Shown: in pieces, positions 33,270 to 41,466 of the stretch
How positions within the stretch are numbered: position 1 is the first letter of the stretch
Layout of the letters: each line of letters opens with the position of its first letter
Assembly: GCF_001665395.1 (NCBI RefSeq)
Contig: NZ_LZSG01000005.1
Location: 186,001-250,000 of the forward strand
Direction: 5' to 3'
DNA from: Mycobacterium sp. 1164966.3
GTDB taxonomy: Bacteria > Actinomycetota > Actinomycetes > Mycobacteriales > Mycobacteriaceae
Length of the DNA stretch: 64,000 nucleotides
The notes under the pieces: model-generated
Database searches by the model: none
The model's input: only the letters and a program-made list of their open reading frames with translations
What the model was told of the DNA's origin: nothing
Made by a program: the position numbers and the translations under genes

Positions 33270-34085
33270 TCAGAACGCATAACGGTGATACTGCGCCATC
33301 ATCCGCAAGGCAGGCACCATTGCCATGGCCCTGCCCAACCACCGAACCGCCGGAGACACCAGATCGAACGTGTCGCTGTCGAATACCGATTCCCACGCCA
33401 ACAGCCGAACACCGGCAACGGCGTCGAGGATGTCAGCAGGTCGGTCGATCGGCCAGTGCAACGTCGAACCCGAGCGCCGGACCACGCCGTTGATCACCTG
33501 CGTGCGAATCCCCCACGTGTTAAACGAGTCGAATTGCAGTTCCCCGCAAGGGAATTGGTCAACCACTCGGCGGAACAACGCAAGCCCGTCGTCCTTAGTC
33601 AGGTACATCGTCAGGCCCTCGGCGAGAAACAGGGTAGGGCGATCAGCCGGTACCTCGGAGAGCCAGGACAGGTCTGTAACCGATGCCGGCAACATCTGAT
33701 AGTCACGTCGCTCGGGATATACCCGCTGACGCAACCCGATGACGTCGGGGTAGTCGATGTCATACCATCGCACGCCCGGACCGGGGTTCAGCCGATACAC
33801 GCGAGCGTCCAGGCCGCAACCAACGTGGAGCACCACCGCCTCGTCGTGCACGGCCAGGAACTGGCGCGCCCAGTTGTCGAAATGGGCGGTGCGGACCGCC
33901 ACCGATGGTGCCCGCCGCGGGGTGATCGTCGTCTTAGCCCAGTCGTAATCGATCCGTGCGACAGCGGTTTTCGCGTACTCATCGGCCAGAATGGGATTCT
34001 TGGCATCGGCATCGAGCGCCTTGGCGTACAGCGTCGCGAGCATCGTCTGGGGCGGTCCTTCGAGGACAACCTGAATGCGTTCCAC
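33270..34085 (-). CDS. Class I SAM-dependent methyltransferase (LCM/TcmP-like)
   Basis: A 271-residue methyltransferase with SAM motif VVLHVGCGLDARVYRLNPG near 85 and an acidic strand end WYDIDYPDVI near 110. It resembles polyketide O-methyltransferases of the TcmP/LCM type more than the TIGR00027 family. FLAEGLTMYLTKDDG near 150 is the shared post-II block. The target is not known. ATG at 34085 lies ten bases after the reductase gene stop, so it is last in the minus-strand unit NTF2-like, reductase, methyltransferase. Confidence 0.88.
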   Translation of the reverse strand: MERIQVVLEGPPQTMLATLYAKALDADAKNPILADEYAKTAVARIDYDWAKTTITPRRAPSVAVRTAHFDNWARQFLAVHDEAVVLHVGCGLDARVYRLNPGPGVRWYDIDYPDVIGLRQRVYPERRDYQMLPASVTDLSWLSEVPADRPTLFLAEGLTMYLTKDDGLALFRRVVDQFPCGELQFDSFNTWGIRTQVINGVVRRSGSTLHWPIDRPADILDAVAGVRLLAWESVFDSDTFDLVSPAVRWLGRAMAMVPALRMMAQYHRYAF

Positions 34086-34095
34086 TGACGCGAGC

Positions 34096-35130
34096 TTAGT
34101 TGGCTTTGAATAGGTCGCGCGCCGCTTCCGGCTTGCGCATCGCGGCCCAGAATCGTGCCGCGCCGCGTATCGACTCCTCCACCGGGGCCGGCTGCCAGCC
34201 CAACTCCCGTACCGCTTTGGTGTGGTCGACGGGAGCCTCGGCGCGCATCATCCGCACCGACTCCAGACTGAGTTCGGCGTCCTTGCCGGTCACCCGCCCC
34301 CGCAGGCTGCCCAACGCACCCAGGGCGTAGAGCACCGGGACCGGGACCGCGCGTCGCGGCGGCGGCACGCCCGCCTCGTCGGCCGCTATCCGCACGACGT
34401 CGTTCAACGGGATCATTCGCTCGGAGATGAGGTAGCGCTCACCGTTCCGGCCGCGTTCGGCCGCCAGGATCATCGCCCTGGCGGCGTCATCGACGCCGAC
34501 CGCTTCCAGCTGGATACCGTTCATCTGGAACGGCAGCTTGCCGAACACCGCGCCGGCGATGAAGGCACCATGCGGGGTTCGGCCCCAGTCGCCGTCGCCG
34601 TAGGTGGTCGAGACGCACATCGCGACGGCGGGCAGGCCGTGCTCCGCGACATATCGCAGCACCAAATCCTCGGCCTGCAACCGGGATTGGACGTAGGCGG
34701 TCACTCGGAGGTCACCGATCCGGTCTTCCTCGGTGGCCACGTGCCCATGCCGGCGACCGACCGTCACGTAGCTGCTGGTGAAGACGAACCGATGCAGGTC
34801 GGCCTCTTTCGCGACGTCCAGAACGTTGCGCAGCCCTTCGACGTTGGTACGGAACAGCGGTGCGGGATCGCGCAACCAAGCGCGGGTGTCGACGACGCAG
34901 TAGTACACGTCGTCGCAGCCGTCCATCGCCTCGCGCACGGTGTCGGTGTCGAAGACGTCGCCCTCGAATCGGGTGAGCGGCAAGTCGTCGATGCTGCGGG
35001 TGTTGGCGGTAGGCCGCACCATCGCCCGCACTTCTTCGCCGTCCTTGACGAGCAGCCGGGTCACATGTGAGCCCAGGAAGCCGTTGGCTCCGATGACCAG
35101 TTTGGGTTTCGCGCGTGCGGTTTTCGCCAT
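34096..35130 (-). CDS. NAD-dependent epimerase/dehydratase (extended SDR, Rv0139-like)
   Basis: A 344-residue extended SDR close to dihydroflavonol-4-reductase and 3-beta-hydroxysteroid dehydrogenase types. The dinucleotide turn is GANGFLGSHVTRLL near 14. The Ser/Thr strand is FTSSYVTVGR near 118. The active-site stretch reads AYVQSRLQAED, with Arg where the catalytic Lys of YxxxK is expected. Either Arg substitutes or the protein is not a standard dehydrogenase. It shares one base with the upstream NTF2-like stop (TGATG). Substrate unknown, perhaps a steroid or lipid. Confidence 0.9.
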   Translation of the reverse strand: MAKTARAKPKLVIGANGFLGSHVTRLLVKDGEEVRAMVRPTANTRSIDDLPLTRFEGDVFDTDTVREAMDGCDDVYYCVVDTRAWLRDPAPLFRTNVEGLRNVLDVAKEADLHRFVFTSSYVTVGRRHGHVATEEDRIGDLRVTAYVQSRLQAEDLVLRYVAEHGLPAVAMCVSTTYGDGDWGRTPHGAFIAGAVFGKLPFQMNGIQLEAVGVDDAARAMILAAERGRNGERYLISERMIPLNDVVRIAADEAGVPPPRRAVPVPVLYALGALGSLRGRVTGKDAELSLESVRMMRAEAPVDHTKAVRELGWQPAPVEESIRGAARFWAAMRKPEAARDLFKAN

Positions 35131-35636
35131 CAGCGGCTGCCGCCGTTCTCACGTAGCCAGCGTGCCGCGTCGTCGTCGAGGGTGCCCAACTCCTTCGCCT
35201 TGAGGCACCATTTGAGCCCCGCCTTCAGGAAGCGCAGCGGGTTGTAGATGTCCTCCTGACGCCGCCAGAGATTGTCGCCTGCATAGGTGATGATCGAGAT
35301 GTTCGTGGCGCTGATCAGGCTGCCGTCGCCGGGGTCGCGCATCGGGTTGTCCAGCTCGAGGATGATCCGCCCGGTGGCCTCGTCGATGACCGACCACAAC
35401 GTCGGGAACGCGGTCATGTGGCTGCCTGGGAACGTCGTCATCGTTCGCTGAATCCAGTCGCGGACCTGCTCGCGGCCGCGCATAGTGCCCGCCGCGTGTT
35501 CGATATAGAGGACGTCGGGTGTGTACTGCTCCACCCACGCGTCCCAGTCGCGGGTTTCGGCGGCCCGGGCGACCGTCTGCTCGAATTTGTCGAAGGCTCC
35601 CGCCAGTTCGCTGCGGGCGAATTCCTGGCTGCTCAC
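35130..35636 (-). CDS. NTF2-like protein (Rv0138-like)
   Basis: A 168-residue SnoaL-like protein. Residues 15-60 form the opening helix and strand ([37 protein letters not shown]), where Trp, Tyr and His line the usual pocket. The later part ends in an unusual helical tail, [30 protein letters not shown]. It overlaps the epimerase start by one base and is first in its operon. Divergent msrA starts 83 bases away. The reaction is unknown; coupling to the adjacent reductase is likely from translation overlap. Confidence 0.87.
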   Translation of the reverse strand: MSSQEFARSELAGAFDKFEQTVARAAETRDWDAWVEQYTPDVLYIEHAAGTMRGREQVRDWIQRTMTTFPGSHMTAFPTLWSVIDEATGRIILELDNPMRDPGDGSLISATNISIITYAGDNLWRRQEDIYNPLRFLKAGLKWCLKAKELGTLDDDAARWLRENGGSR

Positions 35637-35719
35637 AAGCCGTTACACCTCACCGCCGGAGTGTAGCCTGGGCCGAAACGACGGACGTATCGGATCCCGG
35701 CGCGGCTAGGAGGACGACA

Positions 35720-36232
35720 ATGACAAGCGCTCAGAAAGCCATCCTGGCCGGCGGCTGTTTCTGGGGGATGCAGGACCTGATTCGTAAACAGCCCGGGGTC
35801 ATCTCCACCCGTGTCGGCTACAGCGGCGGCGACGTCCCCAACGCGACCTACCGCAACCACGGCACGCACGCCGAGGCCGTCGAGATCAGCTTCGACCCCT
35901 CGGTCACCGACTACCGCACGTTGCTGGAGTTCTTCTTCCAGATCCACGACCCGACCACGAAGAACCGGCAGGGCAACGACCTGGGCACCAGCTACCGGTC
36001 GGCGATCTTCTACCTCGACGAGGAGCAGCAGCGCGTCGCGCTGGACACCATCGCCGACGTCGAGGCATCGGGCTTGTGGCCGGGCAAAGTGGTGACCGAG
36101 GTGAGCCCGGCCGGCGACTTCTGGGAGGCCGAGCCCGAGCACCAGGACTACCTGCAGCGCTACCCGAACGGCTACACCTGCCACTACGTGCGGCCCGGCT
36201 GGAAGCTGCCGCGCCGGGCTCCCGTCAATTGA
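35720..36232 (+). CDS. msrA: Peptide methionine (S)-sulfoxide reductase
   Basis: A 170-residue MsrA. The catalytic loop [11 protein letters not shown] places the nucleophile Cys13 at the start, followed by VGYSGG and [14 protein letters not shown]. It reduces Met-S-sulfoxide in proteins after oxidative damage, with recycling by thioredoxin. No further cysteine is present in the tail, so a resolving Cys is not obvious in the last 50 residues other than in [13 protein letters not shown] at 35720 has a strong AGGAGG. It is convergent with cyp138. Confidence 0.97.
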   Translation: MTSAQKAILAGGCFWGMQDLIRKQPGVISTRVGYSGGDVPNATYRNHGTHAEAVEISFDPSVTDYRTLLEFFFQIHDPTTKNRQGNDLGTSYRSAIFYLDEEQQRVALDTIADVEASGLWPGKVVTEVSPAGDFWEAEPEHQDYLQRYPNGYTCHYVRPGWKLPRRAPVN

Positions 36233-36260
36233 CTCGTTCGTCAGCGAAAGCCGGTGCGGC

Positions 36261-37586
36261 TCAACGGCGGTGGACCACGACCCGTCCACCATCCTTCGGG
36301 GTATAGGCAACGCCGCGGCAGTGCCACCGCTCTGCGGGGGCGGTAGTCGTCTCAAGGGTGAAGTGCCGCAACACCGTTCGAAGCACCACGTCCATTTCCA
36401 TGTTGGCGAACGCGGCCCCCACGCAACGGCGGGCGCCGCCGCCGAACGGCAGCCATGCGAACGTAGCCGGCTTGCCTTCGATGTACCGCTGCGGGTCGAA
36501 GCGCTCCGGGTCCGCGAACACGTCGGGGTTCTCGTGGATCTGCGAGATGCTGATCAGGATCGAATCTCCGCGCGGCAGAACCCATTCGCCGAGCTGGTAG
36601 ACCTCTGGATAGACGTGGCGGCCGGCGAAATCGATGACGGTCCTGGCCCGCTGGACTTCCAGGATCGTCGCCTGCCGCAACTCGTTGCCGCCGCCATCGG
36701 CCTCCTCGACCAGGTCCGCCAGCAGGTCCGGGTGGCGGATTATCCGCTCGAATGCCCAGGCCAGCGTGGCCGCGGTAGTTTCATGCCCGGCGGCCAGCAA
36801 GGTGAGCAGCTCGTCGCCAATGTCCTTGCGCGACATCACCGAACCGTCGTCGTAGGTACTGCGCAGCATCAACGCCAGCACGTCCGTGCGCTCGGCGAAG
36901 TTCGGGTCTGACCGCTCGGCGTCGATCAGCCTGTCGACCAACAGGTCGTACTGCCGTCGGTATTCGGCCAGCCTGCCCCAGGGGCTGAAACTGCCATAGT
37001 TTCGTTCAGGTTTCGGCAACCCCGCCAGTCGCGAGCCCAGGGTGACCCACGGCGGGATGATGCGGCGCAGTTCGTCGAGCTCGGCACCGTCGGCCCCGAA
37101 AATCGCGCGCAGGATCGCGTTGAGCGTGATCCGCATGGTCGGCGGCAGGGTTGCGACTGGCCGGCCCTCCGGCCAGTTCGCGGTCTCCCGCAGGGTCTCT
37201 TCCTCGATGATGGCCTCGTATTGCTTCATGCTCTTGCCGTGGAACGGTGGAGCCAACAACCGCCGCCGGCGACGGTGATCGTCACCGTCGAGTGCGAACA
37301 CCGAGCCGGAGCCGAACAACCGGCTCAAGTTGGGCTGAATGTTGCCGAGTTCCTCGGGGCTGGTGGTGAAGATCTGCTTGGCCAGCTGCGGATCGGCGAC
37401 GACGGTGACCCGACCGAAAATCGGGACATTGAGCGTGAAGACGTTGCCGTAGCGGCGTGCCAGCCACCGGAACATCCGTCGCCGCGACATCGAAAAGATG
37501 ACGCCCTGGACGATCTTGGGCAGCCGGGTCGCGGGTGGTAGCCGGACTGCGGGGGAAACCGATGGGGCGGTGACTACTTCGGTCAT
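36261..37586 (-). CDS. cyp138: Cytochrome P450 (CYP138-like)
   Basis: A 441-residue P450, the length remembered for Cyp138 (Rv0136). I-helix LLAAGHETTAATLAW near 250-265, K-helix EVQR near 310, and haem loop FGGGARRCVGAAFA near 390 are all intact. The N-terminus KIVQGVIFSMSRRRMFRWLARRYGNVFTL resembles class II-like P450s without a membrane anchor. Substrate unknown. ATG at 37586 faces a TetR gene over 118 bases containing twin GGTAC-N6-GTACC palindromes. An ORF extension to 37880 is rejected because it crosses into that TetR gene. Confidence 0.95.
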   Translation of the reverse strand: MTEVVTAPSVSPAVRLPPATRLPKIVQGVIFSMSRRRMFRWLARRYGNVFTLNVPIFGRVTVVADPQLAKQIFTTSPEELGNIQPNLSRLFGSGSVFALDGDDHRRRRRLLAPPFHGKSMKQYEAIIEEETLRETANWPEGRPVATLPPTMRITLNAILRAIFGADGAELDELRRIIPPWVTLGSRLAGLPKPERNYGSFSPWGRLAEYRRQYDLLVDRLIDAERSDPNFAERTDVLALMLRSTYDDGSVMSRKDIGDELLTLLAAGHETTAATLAWAFERIIRHPDLLADLVEEADGGGNELRQATILEVQRARTVIDFAGRHVYPEVYQLGEWVLPRGDSILISISQIHENPDVFADPERFDPQRYIEGKPATFAWLPFGGGARRCVGAAFANMEMDVVLRTVLRHFTLETTTAPAERWHCRGVAYTPKDGGRVVVHRR

Positions 37587-37623
37587 GACGCTGTTGCTCC
37601 CAATGTCAGCCCGAGATCGGGTT

Positions 37624-37639
37624 GGTACGACGGTGTACC
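37624..37639. promoter_or_regulatory. Palindrome GGTAC-N6-GTACC, copy 1
   Basis: A perfect inverted repeat with a six-base spacer, 38 bases upstream of the cyp138 ATG. It is nearest the P450 start and could control its promoter. Confidence 0.65.
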
Positions 37640-37657
37640 GCGAGCCTTTCCAGGTAC

Positions 37658-37673
37658 GGTACTCTGTAGTACC
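37658..37673. promoter_or_regulatory. Palindrome GGTAC-N6-GTACC, copy 2
   Basis: GGTACT-CTGT-AGTACC, a perfect dyad 34 bases from copy 1 start to start, and 32 bases before the TetR ATG. An extra half site GGTAC at 37653 overlaps its left side. Likely bound by the TetR protein encoded next to it. Confidence 0.7.
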
Positions 37674-37704
37674 AAACCTGACAAGCCTGAAAGGGCCGGG
37701 GTCA

Positions 37705-38334
37705 ATGACATCAGTGGCACCTGTGGCCGGCGCGGCCGATTTGAACGCCGGCGCGGCGGATTCCGTTGCCCCATTTCGGCTTCGGCTGCTCGACGGCCTC
37801 GCCGCCTCCATCCGCGAGCGCGGATACCCCGCCACCACCGTCGCCGACATCGTCCGCCACGCACGCACCTCGAAACGCACCTTCTACGACCATTTCGCCA
37901 GCAAGGAGCAATGCTTCTTGCAACTGCTCCAGGCAGAGATCGAGATCATGGCCGAAGACATCCGGGGGGCCGTTGATCCCGAGGCGGACTGGCACCTGCA
38001 GATTCGGCAGGCCGTGGAAGGCTACGTCGGCAACATCGAGTCGCGACCGGCCATCACGCTGAGCTGGATTCGCGTACTTCCGTCTCTCGGCGACGTGGCC
38101 CGGCCCTTCCAGCGTCATGGCTTGGAGTTGCTGACCAATCTGCTGATCGGGCTGAGCGGCAGCCCGGGTTTCCGGCGCGCCAACCTGCCCCCGCTGACGC
38201 CTCCGCTGGCGGTGATCCTGGTGGGCGGGCTGCGCGAACTCGTCGCGCAGGCCGTCGAGGACGGACGATCCGTCCGCGAGATCGTCGAACCTGCGGTGGA
38301 TGCATCTATCGCTCTGCTCGGCCCTCGACAGTAG
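37705..38334 (+). CDS. TetR family regulator divergent from cyp138 (Rv0135c-like)
   Basis: A 209-residue TetR protein from ATG 37705. Helix-turn-helix residues about 30-75 read FRLRLLDGLAASIRERGYPATTVADIVRHARTSKRTFYDHFASKEQ in outline. The ligand domain is helical with no further motif. It most likely represses cyp138 and itself through the two GGTAC-N6-GTACC sites in the shared gap. A ligand may be the P450 substrate. An in-frame extension to 37498 is rejected because it would overlap the operators and the P450 gene. Confidence 0.93.
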   Translation: MTSVAPVAGAADLNAGAADSVAPFRLRLLDGLAASIRERGYPATTVADIVRHARTSKRTFYDHFASKEQCFLQLLQAEIEIMAEDIRGAVDPEADWHLQIRQAVEGYVGNIESRPAITLSWIRVLPSLGDVARPFQRHGLELLTNLLIGLSGSPGFRRANLPPLTPPLAVILVGGLRELVAQAVEDGRSVREIVEPAVDASIALLGPRQ

Positions 38335-38373
38335 GCTCGGTCTGCCGACCGTCGACCACTGGAGGACCGCACG

Positions 38374-38586
38374 ATGCGCCTATCAACCCGCAACCAGCTC
38401 AAGGGCATCATCACCGAAGTGGACCTGGGCAATGTCATGGCAGTCGTCAAGGTTCAGCTCGACGGCGGCGACCAGGTCGTCACGTCCTCGCTGACCAAGG
38501 ACGCGGCCCTGGACCTCGGCCTCGAGGTCGGCCAGCCCGCGACGGTGTTCATCAAGTCGACCGAGGTGACGGTCGGCGTCGACTAA
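38374..38586 (+). CDS. Molybdopterin-binding TOBE/Mop domain protein
   Basis: A 70-residue protein made of one TOBE (Mop) domain: STRNQLKGIITEVDLGNVMAVVKVQLDGG, then VTSSLTKDAALDLGLEVGQPATVFIKSTEV. Such proteins oligomerise and bind molybdate or tungstate as storage or supply. GGAGG stands upstream of ATG 38374. No molybdate transporter or molybdenum enzyme is nearby, so the link is to the cell in general. The gene ends next to a family A palindrome that separates it from the convergent LLM gene. Confidence 0.93.
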   Translation: MRLSTRNQLKGIITEVDLGNVMAVVKVQLDGGDQVVTSSLTKDAALDLGLEVGQPATVFIKSTEVTVGVD

Positions 38587-38588
38587 TG

Positions 38589-38648
38589 GCGAGCAGACGC
38601 AAAATCCCCTGAATTCGACCTATTCTGGGGGATTTTGCGTCTGCTCGG
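38589..38648. repeat. Family A palindromic repeat (TRIT-like), convergent copy
   Basis: A 20-bp perfect stem, CGAGCAGACGCAAAATCCCC with its complement at 38628-38647. It starts three bases after the TOBE stop and runs into the last codons of the convergent LLM gene, whose C-terminal residues (AEQTQNPPE) are encoded by one arm. It probably ends plus-strand transcription. There is no separate T-tract; TTTT lies inside the stem. Confidence 0.8.
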
Positions 38649-39693
38649 CACCAACTTCGCGGACCAGTTCGATGGCGCGGCCCAGGGTCCGCAGTTTGGC
38701 GTCAACGGTGTCGCCCGCGGGATACAGTCGCACGGTGTTCACACCGGCGTCGCGCCACACCGCGAGCCGCGCGCGAACCATCTCCTCGGTGCCGATCAGC
38801 GTCGTGGCCAGCACCATCTCGTCGGTCACCAGCCCGGCTGCGCCTTCGCGGTCACCGCGTTGCCAGCGCTCACGCACCTCGGCGGCGACGTCGGCCCAGC
38901 CCTGCCGGCTGTAGGCCTGGTTGTAGTAGTTCGTGTTCGCCGAGCCCATCCCGCCCAGGCTGAATGCGAGCTCCATTTTGCGGCCGGCAATCATGTTGCT
39001 CAGCTCGTGTTCGTCGGACGCGAACGCGACCTCGGCGCCCTGACAGATGTCGATGTCGGTGCGACGGCGGCGGGCGGCGGCCAGCCCCTCGTCGAGGTGG
39101 GTGAAGTAAGCGCTTGCGGCGCCTTCGGGAACGAAGCTGGTGCCCAGCCAGCCGTCGGCGATCCGCCCGGTCAACCGCAGCATCGCCGGCGACAGCGCGG
39201 CCAGGTAGATCGGGATGGCGTGCTCTGGTCGCGTCGACAGCCGCATGGGTACTGCGTCGCCGCCCGGGCGGGGAATCTGAAACTCGTTGCCGGAGTAGGA
39301 GATTTTGCCGCCCGCGAACACTTGCCGCACGATGTCGACGGTCTCGCGGATCCGGGCCAGCGGACGGCTGAAGGACACGCCGTGCAGACCCTCGATCACC
39401 TGCGGGCCCGACGCGCCCAAGCCGAGCAGGAAACGCCCTGACGACAGGTTGGACAGCGTGATTGCGGTCTGGGCCACCACCACCGGCGACCGGGTACCGA
39501 CCTGCAGCACACCGGAGCCCAGTTGCATGCGCTGCGTCCGGGCCGCGATGTAGCCCAGCGCCGACGGGGCGTCCGTGCCCCATGCCTCGGCGACCCAGCA
39601 GACGTCCAATCCCAGCTGCTCGGCCTCGACGGCGAACTCGACCACATCCTTGGCCGAACCGGAGAGTTCGACCGTCGTGGCGGTACGCATCAA
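38620..39693 (-). CDS. LLM class F420-dependent oxidoreductase
   Basis: A 357-residue luciferase-like TIM-barrel protein. Blocks include LGLDVCWVAEAWGTDAPSALGYIAARTQRMQLGSGVLQV near 28-65, SSGRFLLGLGASGPQVIEGLHGV near 85 and IPIYLAALSPAMLRLTGRIADGWLGT near 165. This subtype is one of the many mycobacterial F420 enzymes of unknown substrate. The last nine residues are specified by the arm of a palindromic repeat. Its start overlaps the stop of the SRPBCC gene, so both are one transcript. Confidence 0.9.
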   Translation of the reverse strand: MMRTATTVELSGSAKDVVEFAVEAEQLGLDVCWVAEAWGTDAPSALGYIAARTQRMQLGSGVLQVGTRSPVVVAQTAITLSNLSSGRFLLGLGASGPQVIEGLHGVSFSRPLARIRETVDIVRQVFAGGKISYSGNEFQIPRPGGDAVPMRLSTRPEHAIPIYLAALSPAMLRLTGRIADGWLGTSFVPEGAASAYFTHLDEGLAAARRRRTDIDICQGAEVAFASDEHELSNMIAGRKMELAFSLGGMGSANTNYYNQAYSRQGWADVAAEVRERWQRGDREGAAGLVTDEMVLATTLIGTEEMVRARLAVWRDAGVNTVRLYPAGDTVDAKLRTLGRAIELVREVGAEQTQNPPE

Positions 39694-40214
39694 CGCACCC
39701 CGTGTTCGGCGAGCCTTTTGATCGCCGCCAGCGTCTTGTCGATCGCCGCCTCGAACTCTCGCAGCCGTACGAACACGATCTTCTGTTCCTTGTCGGGCAT
39801 CGAGTCGATGGCCACCGACAAACCCGAGCGGCCCGGCCCCATCTGCGCCCGATAGCTCAGAGCCGTCCCGCCGTCCCTGGGTACCAGCCGGAAACGCCAG
39901 GTCGCCGAAGGGGTGTCCAAATCACCAACGGCCCAGGTGAATTCGCGGGGCTCGTCGCAGACCACGATATGCGAGGTGGTGGTCCATCGTCCGAATGCCT
40001 GGTGTTCGTTATGGCCGACGAAGCGGGCGCCCACGCGGGGCCGGTCGGCGCCGTCGGCCCATTCCACGGCCTGTAGCTCACTGCTCAGGGTGGGCATCAG
40101 CTCGATATCGGAGACCAGGCTCCAGACCCGGGCGGGGTCGGCGTCGATCCAAATCGACGCCTCCACCGTCGGCCTGTCCGCATAACGCGCGCCGGTCCAC
40201 TCCACGGCGACCAT
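39690..40214 (-). CDS. SRPBCC (polyketide cyclase/START-like) family protein
   Basis: A 174-residue protein with the SRPBCC helix-grip pattern: VEASIWIDADPARVWSLVSDIELMPTLSSELQAVEW, then a run of strands ending GTALSYRAQMGPG, and a long C-terminal helix. Such folds bind hydrophobic ligands and sometimes catalyse cyclisation. It overlaps the LLM oxidoreductase start by four bases, so it may bind that enzyme's substrate or product. The upstream gap to the desaturase contains a 17-bp hairpin. Confidence 0.85.
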   Translation of the reverse strand: MVAVEWTGARYADRPTVEASIWIDADPARVWSLVSDIELMPTLSSELQAVEWADGADRPRVGARFVGHNEHQAFGRWTTTSHIVVCDEPREFTWAVGDLDTPSATWRFRLVPRDGGTALSYRAQMGPGRSGLSVAIDSMPDKEQKIVFVRLREFEAAIDKTLAAIKRLAEHGVR

Positions 40215-40254
40215 TGTGCTCTCGCCGGGCCGATAAAGCGCCTACGGCATGGCT

Positions 40255-40311
40255 CGAGACTGCGTCCAGGGCGGCCCGATGTCGAGGAGACACACCCTGG
40301 ACGCAGTCTCG
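40255..40311. terminator. Long palindrome between desaturase and SRPBCC genes
   Basis: A perfect 17-bp stem (CGAGACTGCGTCCAGGG and its complement) with a 23-base loop. It follows the desaturase stop by about 27 bases and precedes the next gene start by 41, so a terminator role is likely. No T-tract is visible on either strand. Its arms differ from families A and B. Confidence 0.55.
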
Positions 40312-40337
40312 GCGCCCTCAGCGCAGGCTCGCTGAGG

Positions 40338-41447
40338 CTATGCGGCAACAAGCTCCTTTTCGGCCGGCGCGGCGGCCTTACCGCGCGACCGCAATTTCCA
40401 GGAGTCCGGAAAGGTGAGCCGGACGATCTTGCGGACGACGGTGCCGAACTGCTGCAGCAGCGGGCCCTTGTTGTAGGGGATGCCGTAGCGTTCGCAGATC
40501 TCCTGCACCTCGGGCGCGATCTCGGCGTACCGCCGGGCCGGCATGTCCGGGAACAGGTGGTGCTCGATCTGGTGCGACAGGTTGCCGGACAGCAGGTGAA
40601 AGACCTTGCCGCCGGTTAGGTTTGCCGACCCGAGCACCTGGCGGAAATACCACTGGCCGCGGGACTCGCCCTTGGTTTCCTCGACGCTGAATTCCTGAGT
40701 GCCGTCCGGGAAGTGGCCGCAGAAGATGATCATGTACGACCACACGTTGCGCATCAAGTTGGCGGTGAGGTTGCCGGTGAACACGAACGGCGCGAACGGG
40801 CCGGCCAGTAGCGGGAACGCGACGTAGTCCTTCAGCGTCTGCCGGCGGGTCTTCTTCCAGATCTCCCGCAGCGTCTCGCGCTTGTCGCGCAGCTTGATCT
40901 CACCGGAGCGGATCCGCTCGGTTTCCAGTTCGTGCAATGCGACGCCGTACTGGAACAGCACCATCAGCAGGAACGCGTAGACCGGGTTACCCAGGAAGTA
41001 CGGTTCCCAGGGCTGGTCTTCGCTCATCCGGATGATGCCGTAGCCGATGTCGCGGTCCATCCCGACGATGTTGGTGTGGGTGTGGTGCATGTAGTTGTGC
41101 GAGTGCCGCCACTGGTCGGCCGGGCAGGCCGTGTCCCACTCGAACTCTCGGCCGGAGATCGTCGGGTCTCGCATCCAGTCGTATTGGCCGTGCATGATGT
41201 TGTGGCCGATCTCCATGTTGTCCAGGATCTTCGCGACGCCCAGCATCGCGGTGCCGAGCAGCCAGGCCGGCGGCAGGAACAACAGCGCGCGGCCACCGAC
41301 TTCCAGGGCCCGCTGCGTCTTGATGACCCGGCGGATGTATTCGGCGTCCTCTTCGCCGAGGTCGGCCATCACGCGTTCCTTGATGGCGTCGAGCTCACTG
41401 CCGAAGGCGTCGGCCTGCTCTTTGGTGAGGGTGATCTTGTTTGACAT
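40338..41447 (-). CDS. Membrane fatty acyl-CoA desaturase (DesA3-like)
   Basis: A 369-residue membrane desaturase. All three histidine boxes of the di-iron site are present: HNIMH (82-86), HNYMHH (117-122) and HQIEHH near 300. Hydrophobic segments lie at about 53-72, 150-170 and 200-235. It resembles mycobacterial DesA3 (Rv3229c), a stearoyl-CoA delta-9 desaturase making oleoyl-CoA, and is partnered as there with an oxidoreductase gene 19 bases upstream. This locus is not where M. tuberculosis desA3 sits, so it is a paralogue or relocated copy. Confidence 0.93.
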   Translation of the reverse strand: MSNKITLTKEQADAFGSELDAIKERVMADLGEEDAEYIRRVIKTQRALEVGGRALLFLPPAWLLGTAMLGVAKILDNMEIGHNIMHGQYDWMRDPTISGREFEWDTACPADQWRHSHNYMHHTHTNIVGMDRDIGYGIIRMSEDQPWEPYFLGNPVYAFLLMVLFQYGVALHELETERIRSGEIKLRDKRETLREIWKKTRRQTLKDYVAFPLLAGPFAPFVFTGNLTANLMRNVWSYMIIFCGHFPDGTQEFSVEETKGESRGQWYFRQVLGSANLTGGKVFHLLSGNLSHQIEHHLFPDMPARRYAEIAPEVQEICERYGIPYNKGPLLQQFGTVVRKIVRLTFPDSWKLRSRGKAAAPAEKELVAA

Positions 41448-41466
41448 GAGTTACTCCTTTGGGCTG

